Positions 12,403 to 23,900 of a stretch of 64,000 nucleotides of DNA are shown here, piece after piece. The notes below the pieces were generated by a model. That model was given only the letters and a program-made list of their open reading frames with translations, was not told the DNA's origin and ran no database searches. This stretch comes from Brasenia schreberi. Taxonomy: Eukaryota > Streptophyta > Magnoliopsida > Nymphaeales > Cabombaceae. How positions within the stretch are numbered: position 1 is the first letter of the stretch; the number at the start of each line of letters is the position of its first letter. The stretch lies in the NCBI GenBank assembly GCA_036023115.1, contig JAYKKT010000089.1:7511501-7575500 (forward strand), written 5' to 3'. The translations under genes and the position numbers were made by a program.

Positions 12403-12790
12403 CTGGGACCCTCCCGGCTCGAGAGAAACCCGCGATTTTTCGCGGGTTTTCTCTCTCCTTTTGGGTTCTTCAAGCTCCCTAAGAGTCGGTTTTCGCCTCC
12501 TTGGTGTTCAAAGCTCTAAAATCGTGCCCTACGGTGTCCGTCCAAGCCTCCAAACTCGGATTTAGGTATATTTTTAATATTTTTTCTCTTTTTTTCTTTT
12601 ATATTTATTGTTTTTTGTGTTATTTTTTTTTTTTTGAATGACAAAATATGAAGTTATTAAGTGTGTGTATACGATTTTTATTGCATTCATGAAGTGGGAG
12701 ACACTCGATTTGAGTGTTATTTGAAGATTGGGGGATTTACGAAGTGCTTTTATTTTCAGGTTTTTGTTTGAATTAAAGTACTCCATTGAG

Positions 12791-15288
12791 ATGGCAGGAA
12801 GGGGTGGTAGAGACTCTCATTCAAAGTCTGATGATCCGGCATGGCAGTGGGGTATACCAGTTGAGGGTTCAAGGTTAAAAATCATATGTTTATTTTGTGA
12901 AAAGGTGGTTAGTGGTGAAATTTAAAGGTTGAAACACCACCTAGCAGGAACCAGGAAAGAAGTTGCTCCATGCACAGGCAGAGTTAGAAGTGTGCCAGAA
13001 GGTATTAAATGGCAATGCTTGCAGATGATTGAGAGCATACAGGAAAGGAGACAACAAAAGGATGATTTCCAGATGTGTGAAGAAGCTGATGATGCTACTG
13101 CCACTGGAGTTGGATTCACTGATAGTTTGCCTTCAGATGCTAGAACATATATTGGTAGTAGCAGTTCGCGAGCACCTAGCAGAGGAAAGAGGGTTGCAGC
13201 TGAAGACTTTGGAGGTGGCAGAAGAGGAAGTTCATGAAGGAGTAGAGGAAGAGCTTCTTCTTTTAGCATACATTCGTTCTTTCCTCCTTCCACTACACCT
13301 GGTGCTCAGCCAGGAATTCGTGCTGCTATGGCTTCAGAACAACTGCACGATCAAGCAGACCTTGCAGTGGGCAGATGGTTTTATGATGCATGCATTCCAT
13401 TTAATGCAGCAAACAGTTTTCATTTTCAAGCAATGACAGATGCAATTGCTAACATTGGTCCAGGATACAAGATGCCCTTTTATTAGAAGTTGAGAGGGAA
13501 GATATTAGATCAAACCGTGATTGAAGTGTAGCAATACTGTTCGACTTTGAGACAATCGTGGAAGGAAATAGGATGCACTATCATGGCAGATGGATGGACC
13601 GATAGGCGAGGAAGGACATTGCTAAACTTTCTTGTATATTGTCCTAAAGGACTCATGTTTTTGAGATCTCTAGATATGTCAGAGGAGAGGCACACTGCAG
13701 AGATCCTACGAGAGGAATTTGATAAGGTTATACAAGAGGTTGGGCTAGAAAATGTAGTCCAATTGATTACAGATAATGCAGCTAACTACAAAGCAGCTGG
13801 AAAGGAGTTAGCTGATATTTATGGGACTTTCTACTGGACACCATGTGCAGCCCATTGTTTAGATCTCATCCTCAAGGACATTGGTGAGATGGATGAAATA
13901 AAGGCAGCAACTGAGTGTTGCCAAGATATTACAAAATTCATTTACAACCATGCATTTGTTTTGTGTATGATGAGGAGATACACAGAAGGTGCAGAGCTTC
14001 TTCGCACAACTGCAACTCGGTTTGCAACAAACTTCTTATCTGTACAAAGTATTGTAAGGCAGAAGCAAGCTTTAAAGAGAATGTTCTCTTCAGATGAGTG
14101 GCAACAATTTGCAGAGTTGCCACAAAACAGAAGGAACAAAAAGTTAAATGAGATTGCAGAAACGATTTTTAGAAGTTCATTTTGGAATGCATGCATCAGA
14201 TTATTGAAAATTACTTGTCCTTTAGTGAAAGTTTTGAGATTGGCTGACAGCGAGGAGAAACCATCTATGGGCTACCTTTATGAAGCCATGGACAGGGCAA
14301 AAGAAGCGATCAGAAATAACTTTAATGGAAAAAAAAGAGATTATGTGCCCGTGTGGAAAATAATTGATAGTAGATGGAATAAACAATTGCATCAGCCTAT
14401 TCATGCAGCAGCCTACTATCTAAACCCATCATTGAGGTACTCAGCAACCTTCAAAAGGGACGGTGAGGTTAATCGAGGGATCATTGAATGCATCGACAGA
14501 TTAGTCTCTGATGAGAGCATAGTAGATGCGATACATCGAGAGATGGAGATATATGATAATGCTCTTCACTTGATGGGTTTGCCTGTTGCAATTCGCAACC
14601 GCTCTACGATGCGTCCAAGTACATTGTTTATTTTCATATTTAAGTTGCATCTTACATTACTGTGGATTATTATATCTCTAATGTTTATATTTTTTTTACA
14701 GATGTTTGGTGGAATAGGTTTGGAAGTGATTGTCCAAACCTTAGAGATTTTGCAATTAGAGTCTTAAGCCAAACCTGTAGTGCAACAGGTTGTAAAAGAA
14801 ATTGGAGTATTTTTGAACACATCCATACAAAAAAGCGCAACAGGTTGGAACATAAAAGGCTTAATGATTTGGTTTATATTTGTTGTAACATGCGCCTTCG
14901 TGAAAGGTAATGTTGTATTACTTTCAAATTTTCAATTCGATATTATTTAACTTCAGTTTTCAATTGTTAATATTACTTACTAATTGTTTATCTTTGTTTG
15001 TGTCGTAGGCAATTAAAAAAAGTAAATAGAGAAGAAAGTTAGTTCGATCCAATAAGTTTGGATAATTTTGATATATTAGAAGATTGGGTTATGGAAGACA
15101 CTGAAGAAAATGCCCTCCTAACAGAAGAAGACGTTGCCTGGATTAATTTGGAAGGAGCGCAACAACATTATGGAGATGAAGAATTTGATTTTGAAGAACA
15201 AGGTGTGGGCGTGGCTGATGATGATGAGGATCTGCAACAAGGAGAAGATGAAGATTATTTAGTTGATGATCCTGATTACAATTTGTAA
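12791..15288 (+). pseudogene. hAT transposase (BED, DUF659, hATC), broken
   Basis: The frame starts MAGRGG and gives a BED-type zinc finger (CLFC ... LKHHLAG), a DUF659-like core (TIMADGWTDRRGRTLLNFLV; LITDNAANYKAAGK; CAAHCLDLIL) and, after a probable intron at about 14617-14701, the C-terminal dimerisation region (NWSIFEHIHTKKRNRL). A second probable intron near 14909-15008 leads to an acidic tail. One frame is kept through the first exon but carries stops at 12923, 13235, 13484 and 13529. A fifth stop lies near 15039. No frameshift is needed to explain the first 1.8 kb, so decay is by point mutation. It cannot make a full transposase now. Confidence 0.85.
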
Positions 15289-15588
15289 AATGTAACATTA
15301 TATGTAACTGTAGTGTACTGTAAAGTGTAAACTATGTCTGTATTTTATTTTTTGGATTCAAAATATGTAAATTTGGATGCAATTGTTCAATGCTGAATGC
15401 TCAATCTGTACTAAACTTATATTATATGAATTTAAAGCAATTATCATATTTTTCCTGATTTTTTCCTGATTTTTTACTATTTTTTAATTATTTTTTACAT
15501 TATTTTAATATTAAAGTACGATACGATACGATACGCCCGTATCGTGGAGCCCAGCGATACACGATACGATACGCGTCAGACAACACTG

Positions 15589-15596
15589 GGTGAAAG
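15589..15596. repeat. hAT copy 1 target-site duplication (right)
   Basis: GGTGAAAG, identical to 12252-12259, directly follows the right terminus CAACACTG. LINE sequence resumes within it. Confidence 0.92.
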
Positions 15597-15832
15597 AGAT
15601 ACTTTTAGGATAGCTAGGGCTAGAGATAAGAAAATTAAATATCTTAATTATGTTAGATGCATCAATGATGCGGATGAAAAAGTTCTAGTGGCAAATGATG
15701 ATATAAGAAATAGATGGAAAAATTACTTTTATAAGCTTTTTAATTAAAATAAAGATGTTAGTATTAGCTTAGGAGAGTTAGCCAAATCATAAAAGTATAT
15801 AAATCACAATTTCTACCGATGTATTCAAAATA

Positions 15833-16547
15833 ATGAAGCCAAAGAGGCTCTTAGAAAAAACTTACGATAGGGCACCGAGAGAGGTTATTTGGAGAACTTT
15901 GGAAAAAAGAGGTATCCCATTGACATACTTTAACCTTATAAGAGACATGTACGATAGTGCAAAAAGATGTATGAGGACTCATGAAGGAATGACAGACTTC
16001 TTTGAAGTTAATATTGGGTTACATCAAGGATCAACTTTAAGTCCATACTTATTTATAATGGTGATTGATGAGTTAACAAACATATTCAAGATGAAGTACC
16101 TTGGTGTATATTATTTGCAGATGACATTGTGTTAGCGGAGGAGTCTAAGGAAAAAGCTAATGGAAAATTGAAACTATGGAGAGAGACATTAGAAAGCAAA
16201 GGCCTCCGACTTAGTAGAACAAAGACAAAATATATGGAATGTAAGTTTGATCGTTTGGTTACTACAGAGGAAATAGAAATTAAAATTGGCATACATTGCA
16301 TCCCCAAAAGGAAACTTTTAAATACCTAGGGTCAATTTTTCAGAATGATGGAAGAATTGATGGGCATGTTATGCATAGAATTAATGCTGGTTGGTTAAAA
16401 TTGGGAGGAGTGTCAGGTATTCTTTGTGATAAGAAGATGCCATTAAAGTTAAAAGGTAAATATTATAGAGCAGCAATTAGACCTGCCATGTTTTATGGTT
16501 CTGAGTGTTGGGTTGTATACATAATGAGGTTATTAGAAACAAATTAG
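15833..16547 (+). pseudogene. LINE reverse transcriptase fragment
   Basis: This is the RT part of LINE copy A downstream of the hAT insertion. Visible blocks are [32 protein letters not shown], the catalytic FADD box (readable only after a frame change near 16090) and MFYGSECW. The start is fused across a deletion, so the palm domain is incomplete. After 16547 the frame shifts again and the C-terminal [13 protein letters not shown] segment is degraded. Confidence 0.8.
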
Positions 16548-17232
16548 GAGTGTCACCAATAGAGGATAAAATGAGAGAATATCGTTTAAGATGGTTTGAA
16601 CATATAGAAAGAAGATCAAAAGAACTCGTAAAAAGGTATGAAAAACTAAATTTGGAAAGTATTAAAAGAGGTAGAGGATGACTTGTAAAGTGTTGGAAAG
16701 AAAAAATAAAGAATGATCTAGCTTATTGTGAGCTAATTGCTAACATGGCGCATGATAGGGCTCTGTATAAACAAAGAATACATGTAGCCGACCCCGTCTA
16801 GTATGGGAAAAGGCTTAGTTGTTGTTGTAATAATAAGCTATTGTTGTGAATATGATGATACTTAATAAAATGTGATATTTTGAGTGTTTGTGTGTCCGCC
16901 CTTATAAACCTACAGTGTCATGACTGAAAGCTAGTAGAAAATTGTTCTCTAAATCGGATAAAGTATTAGGATAAGATCCTAACATTAAGATCCTAATATT
17001 ACATTCTTTGAGATGTCCAACTAAGAGATTGATATTATGATGTCATAATAGGGAATTGAATTGTTCGGAAAAATCAACTATTAATATATCAACCTTAAAA
17101 ATCATTGTCAGAGTCTTTATTATATTGTTACCAATAAACACTTTTATACCAAAGGTTTAGCTTCTAGGCATATGTGCACATAATTCCTATAAGGGTAATA
17201 TTTGATAACTTATGCGAACTATAAAGTATCAG

Positions 17233-17402
17233 TTGGTGGCTTCGCATCTGCATCACCTTCAAGAATGGGACATGGCGTCCTGTTGGACGAGTTGGTGCCA
17301 GCATCAACTTCTTCAACAGAGCATTCAAGCTCATACAACCCACTTGTTGCACCTCTCCCTGGAAGATAAAGTGCGCAATATGCAGGTGATGTCAAGATCT
17401 TA
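17233..17402 (+). pseudogene. C-terminal scrap of a second receptor-kinase copy
   Basis: About 140 bp matches the last exon of the kinase at 3096-8447, including the stop and the start of the 3' UTR. The frame is preserved: it reads ...[18 protein letters not shown]... and ends PLPGR with TAA at 17367-17369, against ...[18 protein letters not shown]... ending PPPAR at 8445-8447. Downstream, 'gtcaagatctta' resembles 'gtaagatcttg'. Nothing upstream in this copy resembles the kinase, so it is a remnant truncated at the repeat block. Confidence 0.85.
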
Positions 17403-18611
17403 AGAGGGTCCCAAACCTATAATGCAAATACCATATTCCTTTCCCATTAGTTTTTACATGGACGAATCTTGTGTACTTGGTTTCTTTTATGCTGGCTGTC
17501 ATGGAGTCTCCCTTTCTCCTTCTACGTAGATCTGCGACTGATTGCCTGTGTTGCCAGTGAAGTTCCTCCACCACGATAGCTAATAGGAGATTGTAACTAG
17601 TGGCGAAATCCGAAGTATTTAAAACGTTGAATGGGTAGGCAGGAGAGGATTTATGTAAAAAAAAGAAAAGAAAAAGTATCTGGAAAGAAATAAAATTTTT
17701 GATAACTTGATCGCCATTCACAACCACCAACTACTGTATGAAAAGATTTATGAAAGAAACCCAAGGTCTAGAATGAAACCCAAGGGTTCAAGTCAAAGAA
17801 AAAGATTTATGAAAAGAATGGGTTTACATGAGATCGTGTCCACAATCAACCAATCAAAAAAGTTTATTTGAACAGCAAGAAAAGTAGAGCTTAAAAAGAT
17901 GTTGGAAAAACGAAACTAAAACATGGGCTCTATATAGAAAGGGCAAGAGGAAGTCATCGAGGCATGAATTTGGGACTCAACAAAGAAATCAATTTACTTT
18001 CAATATGTTCTTTCTCCTAATTTAGTTTCAGGTTTTCTTCCTTGGTTTAGATTTGTCTTTTTATAATTTTTCTTCTCATAAGATTCATTGGAATAGACAA
18101 GTTTTAGCTTATTTTCCTTATTATACCCTTTTTCCACTTTCTCTTTTGTTTCTCACTACTCAAATCTCGGGTGAGGACTACCTCCTTCAGATATTACACC
18201 TTCCATACTGCGTTTCATAGGATTCTAAGAGATTTACTGCAACACTTGTCTAGGATTTCATAGAGCCGCCCAAGCTTGTAAGATACTCCTCTAAAAATGA
18301 AGGTTGATGTCCTCTCACATGTTGACACATCCTTTATCTCAATTTCACAAAACATGCTATCGAAACGGGTTCTCGTGTCATGTTCAAATGTGTTTTTAAG
18401 CGTTAACACATTTCTTGGCGCACCCGATGAGACCATGTTTTTTTCTTAAGAAAGCTATAATTATTCAATCACATCATTGGTTAATGCATGTCTTCTGATC
18501 GGCCAAGGAATACTTTATTCAATCATATCATCTAATTCTCCAAATGCGTCGAACACTCCTAATGTTGAGTTGTGTTGAGAACGCCAATCCACGGCACTCT
18601 AAGCTCCAATT

Positions 18612-18763
18612 CTAGACGACCACACCGAACTGACATCAAAGACAAATATTAGACGGACAAACGAATGATCGAGAGCAGACTGGTTCTCAGTTCTAGATGA
18701 CCAAACAGAAGTGACATCAAAGACAAATATTAGATGGTGAATGTATGACTCAGAGCAGGCCAA
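18612..18763. repeat. Two-copy tandem repeat of about 79 bp
   Basis: The segments at about 18612-18685 and 18691-18763 share 'gacatcaaagacaaatatta' and the flanking words 'ttctaga.gacca' and 'gagcag.c'. The copies are diverged, suggesting an old duplication. Confidence 0.65.
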
Positions 18764-19867
18764 TTCTTAACTATCTTTCACCGATGCATTTAGTTTGGAA
18801 AAACTCAAACCGGCTTCCTTGGGAGCGGTTGAACTCTTTCATGTCAGAAGGGCATGCTTCTTTCTTTCAACTCATAAGAAAAATGATGCCGTTAAAGGTT
18901 TCATGCTTCATCCGTGTTCATCCTATTGTGATAAACTGTGGAGTTTGAATTGAGTTCTTTTGGTCACATAAGCATCAAGAAGCCACAATAGACCCGCAAC
19001 TAGACCTGAAAGACTGAAGGGTAGTAAAATACTAGAATTTTCCATCTCAATGGATCTCGGCCTCATTTGACCCAGATTCATATCATATATTCATGGCCAA
19101 TTTTATCTTTTCCCACAAATATATTGAGGAAATATATCATGGAAATCAACCCTACAGTAAGGTTTTCATGAATTTACATATTAAGTATAACTTGCGATCG
19201 ATCTGTCTCAAATTAAAACATTCTGTTGGGAAATGATATAGGTGATGACCGTGAGAAAATGGATCATTTGGACAACAAACATCTCTTATGAATAGCGTTT
19301 TTATGTTATAGGTCATGCATTTTTGTGTCATCACATATTGTATTCATGTCATCAGCAGGTCAAACCTTAAATGGCACGAAATAGTTTTTGTGTCACCCAG
19401 CTACATGAGCATGAGATGATCTATTCTCTATTGACACAAACCTGACACAACTAACACGTAAAGAGGGGCTGAACGTGGGTTTTTAGTAAAGAAAGGCTGA
19501 ACGTAGACATTCGACATCAAAGGGCTAAGTAAAGATATTCAGCAAGAAAAGCCCAAGGATAAGGTTCGGTTTGACACAATTACAACAAATTGTTCTCTTG
19601 TAATTTTGGGTCACACGAACAAGACAATTATTTAATGCCAAATATAACTGGCTGGGTGACACGAACACGACACGAAAGACAAATACTCGGGCCACAAACA
19701 AACTTTTCGGAAGCGTCAAGTTTTCTCCTGTAACTGGTTTTGTCGGACTCGGTAACAAAATCTTGCGTTCGGTTTGTTGGGATAACGACACAATACGAAA
19801 CAGCGTTACTGTTTAAAGGCATTATTATTTACACTCTTTTTACTATTCACACATCTTTTCCATGAAA

Positions 19868-20310
19868 AACAAAAATTATCTTGTATAAATACTATTTTCT
19901 CTTACATCCCATCTCAACATTTCTCTTTCCTCTCTTACCTAATCCTATCTCTAATCTAATCTTTCCTATGTCATCCAATTCCAGCAAAAGAATATTTAAT
20001 GAGATCTTTTTATTCCGGCAATAGAGATTTTATTTAGCATTGTTATTCTCTTCACAACTCAATACATATTCTAACAAATTTCATTTAAAAAATATTTTTC
20101 ATACACCTTTCTCACCAAATATAAAAATTATCTTGTATAAATACTATTTTCTCTTACAACCCATCTCAACATTTCTCTTTCTTCTCTTACCTAATCTCTC
20201 CTCTGTCATCCAAATCCCACAAAGGGATATTTAATGAGATCTTTTTGTTCTGGCCATAGAGATTTTACTTAGCATTGTTATTCTCATCACAACTCAATGC
20301 ATAATTTTAT
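19868..20310. repeat. Tandem duplication, offset about 255 bp
   Basis: Two copies, at about 19868-20063 and 20123-20305, share long blocks including 'aaaattatcttgtataaat', 'ccatctcaacatttctcttt', 'atatttaatgagatcttttt' and 'tagcattgttattctc'. The copies differ by substitutions and small gaps. The duplication lies 650-1080 bp upstream of the MED8 start, so it could affect upstream regulatory sequence. Confidence 0.85.
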
Positions 20311-20875
20311 TAAAAAATTAAACAAAGAAGAAAAAATATAAATAAATAAATAAATAAAACTAAAAACAAAATATGGCTCAATAATACAAAAATAACAACA
20401 TCATACAATTCAAGAACAAAAGAAAAAAATAGAGTAAAAAGCATTTAAAAAGTGAAAATAAAAAATTAGGATGCTATGGTGGAAGAGTTGCGAGTCTAGC
20501 ACATCTCTCTCATTGGAGGAGACATGTTCAGCAACGTTTCTTTCGTTAAAATGCTTTTGTTTTATATTTTTTATTTCGATAAAAAAAACAATCAAAATAA
20601 CTAAAAACAAAATTAATCAAAATCAAATCAACAAAATAAATTGATAAATCAATGAATCTTTTTTTAATTAGTTTTTTTTATTTACTTTTTTATTTTTATT
20701 TTATCGATAAGTTTGAATCTAATTTTTTTTTGTCAAAAATATTTATAGATTGGATAAGATATGGTTAAAATGAGGTGGGGGAGCGAAGGATGCAGGTTTC
20801 GGTTTTCTCGTTGAAGGATAGTTTCGTAATTACTGAAATAGGGGTATTTTAAGAAAATCGGTAAAAAGGTGTGGG

Positions 20876-20883
20876 TATAAAGG
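20876..20883 (+). promoter_or_regulatory. Candidate MED8 TATA box
   Basis: TATAAAGG lies 69 bp upstream of the MED8 start codon in a plausible promoter position. It would put transcription start near 20910 and give a 5' UTR of about 40 nt. No other evidence supports it. Confidence 0.4.
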
Positions 20884-20951
20884 AGTGTGCGCGTATCAAT
20901 TAAAAAACCCCATCCGAGCCAGGAGCTTCTCGCATCTCACCAACGGGCCCA

Positions 20952-23900
20952 ATGGCGACGGAGGGGATGGTGACGGGAATGACGCAGCAGCAGGCGGAGC
21001 AGCAAGGCCAAGCAGCAGCGAAGCAGCCGGAGAAGCTGAACCAAGCGTTGCAGCAGCAGCTCAATCTTGAATCCGTCCGTACACGAGCACTCGGCCTCTT
21101 CAAAGCCATTTCTCGCATCCTCGAGGATTTCGATGCCCTCGCCCGAATCAACGCCTCCCCTAAATGGTGAGTTTTTCCTCTTCTTTTGTTCCTTCCGTTT
21201 CCACCCTTCTATGATTCTCACTGTGAATTGGTAGTCGATCAATTTCTTGCAATCTATTGAAGGACATTTGCATGGGGTTCTGAATTTGGTTATTGAATCT
21301 GAAAATACGGGTTGAATTGCGACGATAGATGGAACGCCTGATGTTTTTTTTTTTTTTTTTTGTCTCAAAGAATAGGTTTGATTTTCTGTAGGGTCGTGAA
21401 AGTAACCAAACCAAAAAGCAAGTTTTCGCCCACTAAATGGGAGTCTGCTACGTGGATTCTTGGTCGCCATTGAGCTTGATCTCCTGTCATGTTATCATTT
21501 ATTGTTTCCTTCCAACATTTAGAGGCCTTCGTTTCTCCCTTTTAAAGCGTTGAGCATCCAAATTCTCGTATGCTTCACCTGGCCACCTTGTTGGGTCATG
21601 AAAGAAACAACGAAAAGGTTAGACAGCGGATTCGAACAGATATTGGTTGTTTCAGGGCAAATTTATGAGAATGACGTGGTAGTGAAAGAATGGGTTGACA
21701 TTAGGGATACTCTCCAGTTATGTCAGCTAGGCTACCTTTTTGTTTGTCTTGGGTGCCATTTTGCATGCCTTGATGACTTTGGGCCTTTGGCATTATCATT
21801 AATCTAATGAAATGATTTAAAGGATTCAAAAGATTCTAAGGTGTCATCTAATTTCATGATAGTTATGTCGATTTTAGATGACTTGACAGAATTTGAAGAG
21901 AATAAACGTCCTACCTGGCTACCTCTCGCCTTTGACGGCTTGAACCATGATATGGACAGTGTTTGCGGCAATTTACATATAGAAAGGTTTTGTATCGAGC
22001 TCCCAAGATGTTTGATAACAAAGAATTATGAGCACACTGCTTTGAAATAAGTTGAAAAAAAATTCAACTAATGCTGATTGCCTGGATATGATGGCGTATC
22101 TGCTTTACGGTGTTACAATGAGGGCCTATCTACGGAGTACAGACTAAGTATAGCAATAGTTACTTTGTAGTGTTTGTAGCATTCGACTTCATACTCAAAC
22201 GTTTCAACACTAGCTTGGTAAGAGACTTGAAGTTCTATTCAATATTCTTGCTGCCTGCATGATGTCTACTTCCGTTCCCAATGTTGGTACAGGACTTGTG
22301 CAAGCTCACTTTGTACATTCTTGCGTCACTCCAGTCACTGTTTTGCATCTGCTCTTTGTAGGACATGCATCAATTGTCATTGCTTGATGAGGTGACCAAC
22401 CAAAAATGTTCATGCACCTACCTCATCTAGGTACTTAAACACTGTACTCCTTGTGTTCAACTTCAACACTACAACAAGCAAGCAAGCAAGCCTTTTCCCA
22501 CGCTAGGTGGGCTCAGCTACATCGATTCTTTGGTGTCAGTACACTTGATCTTGTTCAATATTAGCAGTTTGACTTCAACGCTGATGATCGTGATAATTTT
22601 TAGTGCTACTTTCTGAGACCCTTCATGAACATTAGCAGGTAATTACTTTATTAGTGAATTAACTTATGAAAATAATAACTTTTTAGAGTTCTATAAATAC
22701 TGTCAAATTATATGTCAATGTTGTAAATAGCACATAGGTGCTTGTATCGCCCAGGGCACCGATACCCATACCATATCTATGTGTACATCTTTAAAATTTT
22801 CTTAAAAAACCATTAAAAAATATCAAATGACTATAACATAATGTGATGCATCACAGGCATGCACAAAAGATCATGCTAACTTAATGAAAAAAGTTTTAAA
22901 AGCTACATTAAAGTTTTAAACTACTACAGATTGAGAGCCATAGATTCTCAAAGTTTCAAACTTAAAATAAATAAAAGCTTACTTGTTGATAAATAAATTT
23001 TTTTTAATAAAAGTTTACTTTTTGTTCATGTGTGGTCTTCTAATCTATAAATAAATAAAATTTTAATTTTTGTTAAAAAGAACCTACTAAGGCAGTTACT
23101 AACTCACCTAAAGCAATGATCCATATCTTGGACTGGTTTTGGATCACATATAGATCCACTATAAAATTAAATGAGTATTCAAATAAAAGTGTATCAAATT
23201 ACATCCTGGATCGTGGGTGTGCTCTCACTTTGCCTCTACATCAAAGAGAAAATGTAGAGTAGATTTTGTGTCACCCTAATGTTGAGACCTTTCGAGGCAT
23301 GTGATCCAGTTGTAAGCTGTATACTGTTCATTACTCTTGAACAGTAACTGCTGAGGGACGTTGAAGTATTACTCCTGAAATCTTAAAATTACATATTTTA
23401 TTCACTTAAACAATGCAAGATCTAATTATAGATTGTTGTGACGATATTGGTTTCTTTTGTTACTTGTTAGAATTGGGGCTTCAAGAACTATAACTCACTG
23501 CATATGGAGGTTCTTCCACTTTGTAACCAAATCTTATGCTTTAGTTAATGGATGCATTATGACATCTGGTCTCTTTTTTGTACATCTTGCCGAGGTTCTG
23601 TTTTTTGCTTTATCTGAGCAAGTCTCAATGCCCCTCGTTTTGTCTGCTAAATTTATTCAGCATATCCTTCTTTTTTGTTATACTATAGACTGTTGCTTGC
23701 CCCTTTTGACAATGATGCGGTTATTTCTTTGTAAGAACATATTATTATCTAGATTTGCTCCTTTTAACAATGATGCTTTATTTCTTGGTAAGAACATATT
23801 ATATCTAGATTTTCTCCTCAATTGGCATCACAGTTATTATGCTTCTTGTACCATCTCATGCAGTGTTATCCGTATCGCACTGTATCATACGATACGGTGC

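Larger units (their letters stand above)
12260..15588 (+). mobile_element. hAT transposon copy 1 (3.3 kb)
   Basis: A 3329-bp DNA transposon with terminal inverted repeats CAGTGTTGTC...GACAACACTG and exact 8-bp duplications GGTGAAAG on each side. Both ends carry dense subterminal GTATCG words in the two orientations, the kind of array hAT transposases bind. The interior encodes a BED/DUF659/hATC transposase with five in-frame stops. It inserted into LINE copy A and is therefore younger than that LINE. A shorter relative with the same ends lies at 23861-25570. Confidence 0.93.
11240..16824 (+). mobile_element. LINE copy A, interrupted by a hAT element
   Basis: A non-LTR retrotransposon bounded by an 18-bp target duplication, TTGTAATAATAAGCTATT, at 11222-11239 and 16825-16842. 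Removing the hAT insertion and its 8-bp duplication leaves about 2.25 kb. The 5' half encodes an endonuclease/exonuclease/phosphatase domain (NGVGIIINKDLKD; EDLNGRVG; TQIDYFICKK). The 3' half encodes reverse transcriptase pieces ([13 protein letters not shown]; a FADD box after a frameshift near 16090). It ends with the family's typical 'tagtatgggaaaaggcttag' and a TTG-type tail. Compared with the minus-strand copy at 38-41 kb, about 390 bp is missing near 15850, which joins the linker directly to the AYDR block. Several stops and frameshifts make it dead. Confidence 0.85.
10955..17060 (+). mobile_element. Copia 3' relic, split by a LINE
   Basis: At about 10955-11221 the reading frames give a decayed RNase H C-terminus of Ty1/copia type: an 'AKNLSTIKS'-like stretch, then DVDFIGFKDNIVDTLTKGL, then a degenerate tail resembling the copia ending before the polypurine tract. 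The LINE at 11240-16824 interrupts it, and the sequence resumes at about 16843. The right boundary is a guess. No LTR pair or intact frame remains, so it is a fragment only. Confidence 0.55.
17403..20875. other. Intergenic region upstream of MED8
   Basis: No gene is supported. It contains a degenerate tandem pair near 18612-18763 and a larger tandem duplication at 19868-20310. A stretch near 19430-19700 holds a 'gggtgacacgaacacgacacg' motif of the type often seen in dispersed plant repeats. The final 600 bp is strongly A/T-rich. A minus-strand open frame at 18215-18436 has no recognisable motif. Confidence 0.55.

Noticed and set aside
18215..18436. Minus-strand open frame of 73 codons
   Set aside because: No recognisable motif, no partner exons, and it lies in a repeat-like spacer.
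18612..20310. CRISPR-like or satellite array
   Set aside because: Only two diverged copies of each unit are present and the genome is eukaryotic. These are simple tandem duplications.
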